Source: Methylocapsa sp. S129 (GTDB lineage Bacteria; Pseudomonadota; Alphaproteobacteria; Rhizobiales; Beijerinckiaceae). From it: DNA of 64,000 nucleotides. Every line of letters starts with the position of its first letter. Within the stretch, counting starts at the first letter, position 1. The notes beneath the pieces were generated by a model that worked only from the letters and a program-made list of their open reading frames with translations, did not search any database and was not told the origin of the DNA. Below are positions 26,915 through 34,553 of the stretch, piece by piece. Made by a program: the position numbers and the translations under genes. Location of the stretch: assembly GCF_009765995.1 (NCBI RefSeq), contig NZ_LMUI01000024.1:73882-137881 (forward strand), written 5' to 3'.

Positions 26915-28270
26915 ATGAACGCTCTCGATCGTCTTGAAGCCGGCATGACCTGGGGCCGCAAATATATCGAGCCGGTGCGCCTGGGCGGCGTCGTGACCGA
27001 AGTCGCCATGTCGCACTACCGCGTGGCGGGCCTTTCGCGCTTCCTCAAGCTTGGCGAATGCGTCAGTCTCGACGCCGGGGGGCGCGCCCAGATCGGCGAG
27101 GTCGTGCGCATCGATGGCGGCACCGTCACCCTCAAGCCGTTCGATTCGCGATGCGACGCGGGGATCGGCACCAGGGCTTTCCGCACGGAAAATCTGTCTT
27201 TGTCGCCGCACCCCCTTTGGAAGGGCCGGGTGATCGACGCCCTTGGCCGGCCGATCGACACCAGCCTGCCCCTTGAACAGGGCGAGCGCGTCATGCCGCT
27301 CGACGCCGAGCCGCCGCCCGCCATGCGCCGGGCGCGGGTCAAGGATCCCATCAAGAGCGGCATCCGGGTCATCGATTTCTTTTCCCCGCTCTGCGCGGGG
27401 CAAAGAATTGGCGTCTTTGCCGGATCGGGCGTCGGAAAATCATCGCTGCTCGCGATGCTGGCGCAATCGCCCGATTTCGATACGGTCGTCATCGCTTTGG
27501 TGGGCGAGCGCGGGCGCGAAGTGCGCGAGTTTCTTGACGACACGCTCAGCTCCAACAAGGCCTCGGCGATCACGGTGGTCTCCACCGGCGATGAGAGCCC
27601 AATGATGCGGCGCCTCGCCCCCAAGACCGCGATGACGATTGCCGAATATTTTCGTGATCGCGGCGATTCCGTCCTTCTGATCATCGATTCGGTGACACGC
27701 TTTGCGCATGCCGCGCGCGATGTGGCGCTCGCCGCCGGCGAGCCGGCCGTGGCCCGCGGCTATGCGCCAAGCGTCTTCAGCGAGTTGCCCCGGCTTCTTG
27801 AACGGGCCGGTCCTGGCCTTGAGGGCAGCGGTTCGATCACCGGCATTTTCTCGGTGCTGGTCGACGGCGACGATCACAACGATCCGGTCGCCGACAGCAT
27901 TCGCGGCACGTTGGACGGCCATATCGTGCTGGATCGCACGATCGCCGACCAGGGCCGCTATCCCGCCGTCAATATTCTATCGTCGATTTCGCGCCTCGCT
28001 CATTTTGGATGGACGCCGGAGCAACGCAAGCTTGTTGCAAGACTGCGCTCATTGGTCTCGCGCTACGAGGAAACCCGCGATCTTCGCCTCATGGGCGGAT
28101 ATCAGCCCGGTTCCGACGCGGCGCTTGATCAGGCCATCAGCGTCGTGCCGCGAATCTACGAGGCGATGACGCAGGTTCTGTCATCCGGCCCGAGTGTGGA
28201 TGCGTTCCAGGAACTGGCGGCGGCTTTGAAGCCCGACACAAAGGCGGAGAAGCCGGGGAAATCGCCGTGA
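26915..28270 (+). CDS. fliI: Flagellar export ATPase FliI
   Basis: Type III export ATPase, 451 residues, cytoplasmic, homologous to F1 beta. The Walker A motif is at about residues 165-177 (GVFAGSGVGKSSLL), Walker B is in VLLIIDSVTRFAHAARD, and the signature RGYAPSVFSELPRLLERAG is present. IVLDRTIADQGRYPAVNILSS and the C-terminal YEETRDLRLMGGYQPGSD also fit. The start lies about 50 bases after flgF. Its regulator is probably the FliH-like protein of the fliF operon. Confidence 0.97.
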   Translation: MNALDRLEAGMTWGRKYIEPVRLGGVVTEVAMSHYRVAGLSRFLKLGECVSLDAGGRAQIGEVVRIDGGTVTLKPFDSRCDAGIGTRAFRTENLSLSPHPLWKGRVIDALGRPIDTSLPLEQGERVMPLDAEPPPAMRRARVKDPIKSGIRVIDFFSPLCAGQRIGVFAGSGVGKSSLLAMLAQSPDFDTVVIALVGERGREVREFLDDTLSSNKASAITVVSTGDESPMMRRLAPKTAMTIAEYFRDRGDSVLLIIDSVTRFAHAARDVALAAGEPAVARGYAPSVFSELPRLLERAGPGLEGSGSITGIFSVLVDGDDHNDPVADSIRGTLDGHIVLDRTIADQGRYPAVNILSSISRLAHFGWTPEQRKLVARLRSLVSRYEETRDLRLMGGYQPGSDAALDQAISVVPRIYEAMTQVLSSGPSVDAFQELAAALKPDTKAEKPGKSP

Positions 28271-28315
28271 CCCTGATGCTCCGACTTTTTCACCGCGAAA
28301 GGCGCCCCCGTCGTC

Positions 28316-28954
28316 ATGTCTGACAACCCCGCCTCAAACGCCTCGCCCAAGAAACCGCCGCGGCGATATTCGCCCGCCGCGATCAGCCACGGTTCATCGG
28401 TCGACCGCATGCTCGCCGCCTTCGGCGTTTTGATCGCGCTGTCTTCCCTCGGCTTCGCCGGTTACATGGTCGCCGATGTCGACAGGCCGCCGCGAATCGC
28501 CGGCCTGGAATATCTTTCGATCTTCGCCCGCCCGAGCCATCCGGTCGCGACGGCGCAGGAACGGCCTGCGACGCTCGTCGAGGCGGATGCCTCGAACAAT
28601 GCCCCGCAAGCGATCGACCGGACCCCGACGGGGTCTATTCCCGACAAGGCAGGCGCCAGCCGAACGGTCAATGTCATCGTGGCGCCCATGCGCGTCGCCG
28701 ATCTCAAGCCGTCGTCTTCGCCCTACAAGCTTCTCGACGTGCTGAATGGCGAAGCCTTGGTCCAGACCGACGTCGGGCTGCGCCACGTCAAGGCCGGGGA
28801 TTTGCTGCCCGACCTCGGCCGAATCAATACGATCGAGAAAAGGGGGGACCATTGGGTCCTGCTGACCCAGAGCGGCGTGTCTCTCGAATGGCCGCCTGAG
28901 CCAGCGCCGGCCTCCGCCGCGCCGGAGCCTTACAAGAAGACCTCGCCGCGCTAA
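28316..28954 (+). CDS. Hypothetical membrane-anchored protein downstream of fliI
   Basis: A 212-residue protein of unknown function. A basic Pro/Ser-rich cytoplasmic N-terminus is followed by one membrane helix at about residues 32-52 (MLAAFGVLIALSSLGFAGYMV). After a low-complexity periplasmic linker, a small beta-rich domain (YKLLDVLNGEALVQTDVGLR, HVKAGDLLPDLGRINTIEKRG, WVLLTQSGVSLEW) resembles in outline the periplasmic domains of PulC/PilP-type pilus or secretion proteins. That is only a shape resemblance. It lies 45 bases after fliI on the same strand and is probably cotranscribed, hinting at a flagellar role. Confidence 0.75.
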   Translation: MSDNPASNASPKKPPRRYSPAAISHGSSVDRMLAAFGVLIALSSLGFAGYMVADVDRPPRIAGLEYLSIFARPSHPVATAQERPATLVEADASNNAPQAIDRTPTGSIPDKAGASRTVNVIVAPMRVADLKPSSSPYKLLDVLNGEALVQTDVGLRHVKAGDLLPDLGRINTIEKRGDHWVLLTQSGVSLEWPPEPAPASAAPEPYKKTSPR

Positions 28955-28966
28955 GGAACGCGGGCT

Positions 28967-29968
28967 TTACGCGGTGTCTTCGATGATGATGCGGTTTCTG
29001 CCGGTGCGTTTGGCTTCGTAGAGCATGGTGTCCGCCCGCTTCACCAATGTTTCGGAATCGTCTTTTTCACTGAGCCGGACGATTCCGAAAGACGCCGTTA
29101 TCTTGCTGAAGAGCTGGCCGCTTTGGGCGTTCATCCATTGCTGGGCTTCGAGCCGGCCGCGAATCTGATCGGTCAGCCGCGTCGCGCTCTCGAGCGTCGT
29201 TTGCGGGAGAATGACCGCGAATTCCTCGCCGCCAAGCCGCGCTGCAATATCGCCGTCCTTGATATGTTTCAGCAGAAGCTCGGCGAAATATTTCAGGACG
29301 CGGTCGCCGAACGGATGGCCGTAATTGTCGTTGACCTTTTTGAAATGATCGAGATCCCCCATCATCAGGCACATTTCCGTTCCCTGCGCCCGAGCCTGAG
29401 CGATTTCCTTGGTCAGGTTGCTGTCGAACGCGCGCCGGTTGCTCAGAGAAGTGAGGGAATCGCGCATGCCGATCGCCTGGGCCTCGACCAGTTTGGAACG
29501 CAGCGCCGCCACTTGCGATCGCGACTTTTCAAGGCTGGTTGAGAGTTCGCCGGTTTCGCGCCGCATCTTCTCGTTGGCGTCAATCAGAAGGCGGACGATC
29601 GCGCGAACCTTCTCCGGATTGGTCGAGGGGAGCAGGCCCTGGTCCGCCTGCGCGAGCGAATCCGAATAGCGGCCGTTGGCGTCGAGATGCGACTGGATAA
29701 GATTGGCGATCGTGTCGAGTTCGCGATCGAGCTGCGCGCGCCTTGCTTCGAAATCGTCCTTGAGATTGGCGCCGTCCGAGGAATGGGCTGAAGCGCCCGC
29801 GCCGCGCAATTCGCCCAGGCCCATGCCGATAAAACCCAGGGCCATCAGCCCAAGAATGCAGGCCAGGGCGTAAGGGTTCTGAATATTGTCGATCGCGCCG
29901 ACCATGCCCAGGAGGGCGATCAGGATGACGATCGCCAATTGCAGCCAGGGTGTTTTAAAAAATCTCAT
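28967..29968 (-). CDS. Membrane diguanylate cyclase (GGDEF domain)
   Basis: Makes cyclic di-GMP from two GTP, the signal that usually favours sessile over motile growth. The ATG at 29968 gives 333 residues. Two membrane helices open the protein (LQLAIVILIALLGMVGAI and LACILGLMALGFIGMGLG). A coiled-coil linker follows, then the GGDEF domain with DSLTSLSNRRAFD, DLDHFKKVNDNYGHPFGDRVL and the active-site variant RLGGEEF near residue 241. The inhibitory I-site, normally RxxD, reads KDGD here, so product inhibition may be weak. There is no EAL domain. Convergent with the gene after fliI and 12 bases from it. Confidence 0.92.
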   Translation of the reverse strand: MRFFKTPWLQLAIVILIALLGMVGAIDNIQNPYALACILGLMALGFIGMGLGELRGAGASAHSSDGANLKDDFEARRAQLDRELDTIANLIQSHLDANGRYSDSLAQADQGLLPSTNPEKVRAIVRLLIDANEKMRRETGELSTSLEKSRSQVAALRSKLVEAQAIGMRDSLTSLSNRRAFDSNLTKEIAQARAQGTEMCLMMGDLDHFKKVNDNYGHPFGDRVLKYFAELLLKHIKDGDIAARLGGEEFAVILPQTTLESATRLTDQIRGRLEAQQWMNAQSGQLFSKITASFGIVRLSEKDDSETLVKRADTMLYEAKRTGRNRIIIEDTA

Positions 29969-30318
29969 GGCGGACCGTTCAATCGAGGTTGACGAAAGAA
30001 AGCATTCGGCGTCGCCGCCAAATTTTTCTCGCCAAAAATTTCTTGCGGTCAAAGGCGCGCGTGCGAATGACAGGCTCCCCCCGAGCGCGAATCAACACAA
30101 CGAAACAGCACAACTATCCATTGAGAAATTTCGCGCGAGGGTCAATCCATTCTCGTAGAGATAACGAACCGACCGATCCGCTTGCGCAGTCTCGATGGTC
30201 CGGTCTCGGCGAGCCCCCACCCGCGTCGTCGCCGACCCTTCTCAAGGCGTTAACGGCGAAAGATTAATTCTGTGAAGGCTAACGCAAGGTGAAGTTTCGG
30301 CGTCGCGGGAAGATATTT
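29969..30318. promoter_or_regulatory. Intergenic region upstream of the GGDEF gene
   Basis: About 350 bases without a recognisable gene, richer in A+T than its surroundings. It should carry the promoter of the GGDEF gene. An inverted repeat AAATTTTT - six bases - AAAAATTT lies at 30020-30041, about 50 bases before the GGDEF start, and could be an operator. Nothing else is evident. Confidence 0.45.
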
Positions 30319-30807
30319 TTACGTCCGGCCGCCGCTGATAAGGCGCGCCTGGGCGCGGTCGACGAGCATATTGGCGATCGCCACCCGGCGCGTCGCGCTT
30401 TCCCGCTGCGCCTCGTCGTGGCGATCGGGGTGATTGCGCCACATGTAGAGACGCCGCGCCTGATTGAGCTCCTCGTAGGTGAGGTTTTCGCTCAGGCCGA
30501 GTTCATCCAGAATCGCTTCCGCGGTGTCCCCGGCCGGGCGCCGCGATTCGACAATCGCCGTTGGCCCATCCTGCTCGCCGATCCAGGCCAGCGCCGCGTC
30601 CCAATGCGATCCGCCGCCGGTCGTCGGCGGTCGATCGTCAACCGAAAATATCGTATTCGCGAAAGGATTGGCCGAGAAGAGCGAAGATAAGCCGTCTTCC
30701 TCGCTCAGCGCAGCCGGATTCGCCTTGGCGCCTTGCACCTCGGCCAATATTTGCCGAAATCTGGCGCCCGGCGTTTCCTCGGGAGATTCTTCTGGGATAT
30801 GCAACAT
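30319..30807 (-). CDS. Hypothetical protein with C-terminal J-domain-like segment
   Basis: About 162 residues from the ATG at 30807. The N-terminal two thirds are acidic and low in order (PEESPEETPGARFRQILAEV, SANPFANTIFSVDD). The C-terminal third looks like a J domain: LTYEELNQARRLYMWRNHPDRH, then an Arg/Ala-rich helix (SATRRVAIANMLVDRAQARL). The HPD tripeptide near residue 125 is the signature that stimulates DnaK ATPase. The first helix is short and the domain is at the end rather than the start, so it may be a degenerate or specialised co-chaperone. Its partner is unknown. Confidence 0.6.
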   Translation of the reverse strand: MLHIPEESPEETPGARFRQILAEVQGAKANPAALSEEDGLSSLFSANPFANTIFSVDDRPPTTGGGSHWDAALAWIGEQDGPTAIVESRRPAGDTAEAILDELGLSENLTYEELNQARRLYMWRNHPDRHDEAQRESATRRVAIANMLVDRAQARLISGGRT

Positions 30808-30992
30808 GAACAAGAACCCGCAACGCGACGGGCAATCCAACACCTGACAAATTGACATCCAGTAAATGGCCTTCGAGGCGGGTGGCGCCGACCGACACCG
30901 CTGTTGCAAGGCTGGCGAAAGGCTGAGGCTTCATGTTCGGCGATGAGCCGGCAGCGCCCGATCCCCGGGCGCGCGGCGCGGGGTGAGAGCGG

Positions 30993-31769
30993 ATGTCCAA
31001 ACCTTTTGTCGTCGTGTCGACGCCCTGTTTCGGCGGGCTGGTCAATCAGAGCTACATGCTGTCGATCCTCAAGCTGATGCAATTGGCGTCCGGCGGCGAG
31101 TTTGAACTCGATGTCGTCTTGCTCGGGGGCGATTCGCTGATCACCCGCTCGCGCAGCGTGCTGGTCTCGCGTTTCCTCGACAATCCGCGCGCCACGCATC
31201 TCATGTTCATCGACGCTGACATCGCCTTCGAACCCGATCAATTCCTGCGCCTGCTGCGGATCGACAAGCCCTTCGCGGCCGGCGCCTATCCGCTCAAGCA
31301 GATCGATTGGCGCGCGCTGCCAAAGCGCGCGGTCAACGGGGAACCTCTGGCGGCGGCGGGTCTCTCTTATGTCGGGCAAATCTGCGAGGGCGACGAACTG
31401 CGTCGCGAAGGCGGCTTCGCAACGGCGAAATACGCCGGCACCGGGTTTCAACTGATCCGGCGCCATGTCTTCGAGCAATTGATCGACGCCCATCCGGAAC
31501 TCAAATTCAGGGCGGTCCATACGCTGACCAATGAGACGCCGAACAGCGACAATCTCTATGCTCTGTTCGAATGCGCGATCGACCGTGAAACGGGAGTCTA
31601 TCTGAGCGAGGATTATGCGTTCTGCGGCCGCTGGCGCGCGCTGGGCGGCGAGATCTGGCTCGATCTGCAGAGCCGGCTGACTCATGCCGGAATGAGCTAT
31701 TACGACGGCGATTGCACGGGGCGCTATGCGGCGCGTGCGCCGGTCGAAGCGATGCGCGCGGCTGGCTGA
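30993..31769 (+). CDS. GT-A type glycosyltransferase-like protein
   Basis: Probable nucleotide-sugar dependent glycosyltransferase, 258 residues, cytoplasmic, no membrane helix. The N-terminal Rossmann-like half has VVVSTPCFGGLVNQSYMLSIL and ends in a DXD metal-binding motif (THLMFIDADIAFEPD, about residues 70-75). The pattern AGAYPLKQIDW and the later TGVYLSEDYAFCGRWRALGG (a possible catalytic Asp/Glu pair) resemble ANP1/GT2-like bacterial enzymes. A GAGAG-type ribosome site precedes the ATG. It stands alone between a divergent gene and a toxin-antitoxin pair. The acceptor is unknown. Confidence 0.7.
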   Translation: MSKPFVVVSTPCFGGLVNQSYMLSILKLMQLASGGEFELDVVLLGGDSLITRSRSVLVSRFLDNPRATHLMFIDADIAFEPDQFLRLLRIDKPFAAGAYPLKQIDWRALPKRAVNGEPLAAAGLSYVGQICEGDELRREGGFATAKYAGTGFQLIRRHVFEQLIDAHPELKFRAVHTLTNETPNSDNLYALFECAIDRETGVYLSEDYAFCGRWRALGGEIWLDLQSRLTHAGMSYYDGDCTGRYAARAPVEAMRAAG

Positions 31770-31859
31770 GCCGCCAGGGATTGCGCCGCGCCGATTCTTC
31801 GAATGACAAGACCCACAGCAGCGCTACGTAAGGTTCTGGCAGAGATTTCTCGCTCGGAA

Positions 31860-31877
31860 TAGGTTACATGTGACCTA
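31860..31877 (+). promoter_or_regulatory. Near-palindromic operator candidate of the DUF3018/MazF pair
   Basis: TAGGTTACATGTGACCTA, an 18-base dyad with one mismatched pair, centred 24 bases before the antitoxin ATG and just ahead of its GGGAG ribosome site. Toxin-antitoxin operons are normally autorepressed through such palindromes. Confidence 0.55.
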
Positions 31878-31892
31878 AGCGGGAGAACGGTC

Positions 31893-32117
31893 ATGGCCTC
31901 GGCGCCGACGCCAAAATCTTCGCGCCTTAAGGTGCAAAACCAACGCGCGCGGCTGCACAAGCAGGGCCTGCGTCCGATCCAGATTTGGGCGCCGGACGTG
32001 CGCGCGCCGGCCTTTCGCGCTGAGGCGCATCGCCAGTCTCTGGCCGTCGCCGCCAGTGCTGCGGCGCGCGACGATCAGGCCTTCATCGACGCGGTTTCGG
32101 ATCGGGACGATGAGTGA
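31893..32117 (+). CDS. DUF3018/MazE-like antitoxin
   Basis: A 74-residue antitoxin that should bind and neutralise the downstream MazF-type RNase and repress its own operon. The motif RLHKQGLRPIQIWAPDVRAPAF is characteristic of DUF3018 antitoxins. The acidic C-terminal tail (AFIDAVSDRDDE) is the likely toxin-wrapping part. A GGGAG ribosome site lies seven bases before the ATG. Its stop overlaps the toxin start by four bases (GTGA). Confidence 0.85.
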   Translation: MASAPTPKSSRLKVQNQRARLHKQGLRPIQIWAPDVRAPAFRAEAHRQSLAVAASAAARDDQAFIDAVSDRDDE

Positions 32118-32467
32118 AGCGGGGCGACATCTGGACGGTCTTAGGCGGCAAGGATTGCGCAGGCAAACCGCGTCCCATCGTCATCGTGCAGGATGACAGC
32201 TTTGACGCAACCGACTCGATCGCGATCTGCGCCTTCACTATCGACGCGACGGAAGCGCCGCTGTTTCGTCTTCCCGTCGAGCCGAACGATCGCAATGGGT
32301 TGCGCGCGCCGTGCCGTTTGATGGCGGACAAAATCACGACCGTGCCGAAATCCAAAGTCGGCGCCCGCATTGGGCGCCTCGACGACGAAGACATATTGCG
32401 TCTCAATCAGGCGCTGCTGGTGTTTCTCGGTTTGGCTGTGTCGCCCAGGGCGAAACGCGGAGCATGA
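32114..32467 (+). CDS. MazF/PemK-family endoribonuclease toxin
   Basis: A 117-residue sequence-specific mRNA interferase, the toxin of the type II pair. It begins KRGDIWTVLGG, the usual MazF start, with the conserved GKPRPIVIVQDD, then the shortened core CRLMADKITTVPKSKVGARIG and the C-terminal LDDEDILRLNQALLVFLGL. The GTG start at 32114 overlaps the antitoxin stop. All core elements look intact, so it is probably active. The family call is strong; the cleavage site is unknown. Confidence 0.9.
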   Translation: MKRGDIWTVLGGKDCAGKPRPIVIVQDDSFDATDSIAICAFTIDATEAPLFRLPVEPNDRNGLRAPCRLMADKITTVPKSKVGARIGRLDDEDILRLNQALLVFLGLAVSPRAKRGA

Positions 32468-32474
32468 TTCGACA

Positions 32475-33497
32475 ATGACCAACAAAGCATGGGCGCTGCG
32501 GGGCGGGTTCGGCATCGACAGGCTCGCGCTTGAGGAGCGGCCTGAGCGTGAGCCCGGCTTTGGCGAGGCGCGGGTGCGGATCGAATGGGTCAGCCTCAAC
32601 AGGCGCGACCTGCTGCTCGTCGAAGGCATCTATAATCCGCGGCAGGCCTTGCCGATCGTTCCCTGTTCGGACGGTGCGGGAATCGTCGAGGCTTTAGGCG
32701 CGGGATGCGAGCGCGTCCAGGTCGGCGATCGCGTCGTCGTGCATTTCTTCCCGGGCTGGATCGCCGGCGAGCCTGATATGGCCAAGCTTGCGACCGGGCT
32801 CGGCGGACCGGGCGGCGACGGCACGCTGCAGCAGACGCTTGTTATCGCTGAGCAAGCGCTTGTTCGCCTGCCCGAAGCCCTCTCGACGCAGGCGGCGGCG
32901 ACCTTGCCCTGCGCCGCGCTGACCGCCTGGTGCGCGATCGTCGAACAGGGCGGCGTCAGGCCGGGCTCGGTCGTGCTCACCCAGGGTACGGGCGGCGTGT
33001 CGCTGTTCGCAGTACAATTCGCCAAAATGCTTGGCGCGCGCGTTGTCGCGACGACGTCCAGCGACGCCAAGGCGGCGACTTTAAGCGAACTCGGCGCCGA
33101 CGCGATCGTCAATTATCGCACCGATCCCGATTGGGCGCGCCGCGCCCGCGAACTGGCTGGCGGCCCCATCGACCTCATTGTCGAAGTCGGCGGCGCCGAT
33201 ACGCTCGACGCCTCGTTACGCCTCATTCGCCCTGGCGGCACGATCGCGCTGATCGGCGTTCTCTCCGGCGCGAAGGCCGCGATCAATCTGCCGCTCGCCG
33301 TGATGCGTCAGGTGCGCCTGCAAGGCGTCACCTGCGGGCATCGCGAGAATTTCGAGGCGATGCTGCGCGCTATCGCTGCACATGGAATCGATCCCGTTAT
33401 CTCGCATCGCTTCGGGTTCGGCGAGGCGCGCGAGGCGTTCCAGTGCATGGCGAGAAATGAGCACGTCGGCAAAATCGTGGTGGCGATGGATGGTTGA
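32475..33497 (+). CDS. Zinc-independent alcohol dehydrogenase / quinone oxidoreductase family protein (MDR)
   Basis: NAD(P)-dependent oxidoreductase of about 340 residues. I chose the ATG at 32475 (TNKAWALRGGFGIDRL), where the GroES-like domain begins; the longer frame overlaps the toxin gene. The N-terminal domain has SLNRRDLLLVEGIYN and VGDRVVVHFFPGWIAGEP. The nucleotide-binding domain has VLTQGTGGVSLFAVQFAKMLGARVV and the Gly-rich loop, and LGADAIVNYRTDPDW follows. The four-Cys structural zinc lobe of classical alcohol dehydrogenases is absent, so it groups with quinone-reductase-like MDR members. The substrate cannot be assigned. It starts seven bases after mazF, but a functional link is unlikely. 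Confidence 0.88.
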   Translation: MTNKAWALRGGFGIDRLALEERPEREPGFGEARVRIEWVSLNRRDLLLVEGIYNPRQALPIVPCSDGAGIVEALGAGCERVQVGDRVVVHFFPGWIAGEPDMAKLATGLGGPGGDGTLQQTLVIAEQALVRLPEALSTQAAATLPCAALTAWCAIVEQGGVRPGSVVLTQGTGGVSLFAVQFAKMLGARVVATTSSDAKAATLSELGADAIVNYRTDPDWARRARELAGGPIDLIVEVGGADTLDASLRLIRPGGTIALIGVLSGAKAAINLPLAVMRQVRLQGVTCGHRENFEAMLRAIAAHGIDPVISHRFGFGEAREAFQCMARNEHVGKIVVAMDG

Positions 33498-33557
33498 TGC
33501 GGGGCGAATCACGCATCAAAGGGTCGGGTGTGATCCATCGTTTCGCATGGCGGAGCG

Positions 33558-33654
33558 TTTTTCACCTTTGAGAACTTGTCAAGGATCGCCCTGCGGGCGA
33601 CCGCCGGAGGCGGCGCGCTTCGCGCGTCCTGGACAAGTTCTCAAAGGTGAAAAA
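33558..33654. repeat. Cloverleaf-like structured intergenic element (long inverted repeat enclosing three hairpins)
   Basis: A 97-nt element between convergent genes. Perfect 23-base arms (33558-33580 and 33632-33654) form the outer stem, extended by AGGA/TCCT after one A-G mismatch. Inside lie three adjacent hairpins, each with a 5-base stem and a 3-base loop: CGCCC-TGC-GGGCG (33587-33599), CCGCC-GGA-GGCGG (33601-33613) and CGCGC-TTC-GCGCG (33614-33626). No T-run follows the stem on either strand, so it is not a standard terminator. It is probably one copy of a dispersed palindromic family (inference). Confidence 0.85.
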
Positions 33655-33740
33655 GAATGGCCTGCATGCGAACAATGGCTCAATAACGAACGCTAAGCCG
33701 TCTAGTGAATTGCGCTTCGCTTCGTTCGTTTCTTCAGGCG

Positions 33741-34529
33741 CTAAATCGCCAGCCTTGCCCCCACCAGCGCGAGCGTGCCCGCCAGCACCGGGCGCAGCAC
33801 TTTATCAGGCACGCGCGAGGCGAGCTGACTGCCGATCGCTATGCCGGGGAGGGAGCCGATCAAGAGCGAGACAAGCAGCGACCAGTCGATCGAGCCGAGG
33901 AACCAATGGCCTGTTCCGGCGATCAGGGTCAAAGGCACGGCGTGAGCGATATCCGAGCCGACGATCCTGACCGTCGGCAATTTGGGATAAAGCATCAGCA
34001 GCGCGGTCACGCCGATGGCGCCAGCGCCCACCGATGAGATCGAGACAAGCACGCCGAGCACGGCGCCCAGAAGATTAGTCAGCAACCGGATCTGCCCATC
34101 GTTCAGTGTCTCGAGCGTGCTGGCGACTTTGGCCAGCAGCCAGGTGCGGAAGATGAGCGTCACGGCGGTGACGATCAAAGCAAAGCCCAGCGTCGTGGTG
34201 ATGACATCGCTCGCCGTCTTGCTGTCATGGCCGAAATAGGCGAGCGCCAGCAGCGTCAGCGCGGCGGCGGGCGCACTGCCTGCGGCCAGGCGCCGCGTAA
34301 TGCGCCAGTCGACCGCGCCGTTCAGCCCATGCACCGCGGTGCCGCTGATTTTGGTGAGCCCGGCATAGAGCAAGTCGGTGCCCACGGCGGTGGCGGGATG
34401 GATGCCAAACAACAGCACCAGCAGCGGCGTCATCAGCGAGCCGCCGCCAACGCCGGTGAAGCCGACCAGCGCGCCGATGGCGAGGCCGGAGAGCGAATAG
34501 AGCGGATTGAGGGTGTGAAGAAAATCCAT
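33741..34529 (-). CDS. TauE/SafE (TSUP) family sulfite/anion exporter-like membrane protein
   Basis: An integral membrane protein of 262 residues with about eight hydrophobic helices. It has the two TSUP repeat signatures: LYSLSGLAIGALVGFTGVGGGSLMTPL near the N-terminus and GVLVSISSVGAGAIGVTALLMLYP in the second half. TSUP members export sulfite or sulfoacetate or transport other small anions. It lies 24 bases downstream of a sulfhydrylase gene on the same strand, so a role in sulfur-compound traffic is likely. The substrate is not shown by sequence. Confidence 0.88.
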   Translation of the reverse strand: MDFLHTLNPLYSLSGLAIGALVGFTGVGGGSLMTPLLVLLFGIHPATAVGTDLLYAGLTKISGTAVHGLNGAVDWRITRRLAAGSAPAAALTLLALAYFGHDSKTASDVITTTLGFALIVTAVTLIFRTWLLAKVASTLETLNDGQIRLLTNLLGAVLGVLVSISSVGAGAIGVTALLMLYPKLPTVRIVGSDIAHAVPLTLIAGTGHWFLGSIDWSLLVSLLIGSLPGIAIGSQLASRVPDKVLRPVLAGTLALVGARLAI

Positions 34530-34553
34530 GATGCAATCCGCTCCCGCTTGCGA

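Noticed and set aside
33558-33654. Cloverleaf element as a tRNA or intrinsic terminator
   Set aside because: There is no T-run after the stem on either strand, no anticodon arm of 7-base loop and no CCA end; the 3-base loops do not fit a tRNA.
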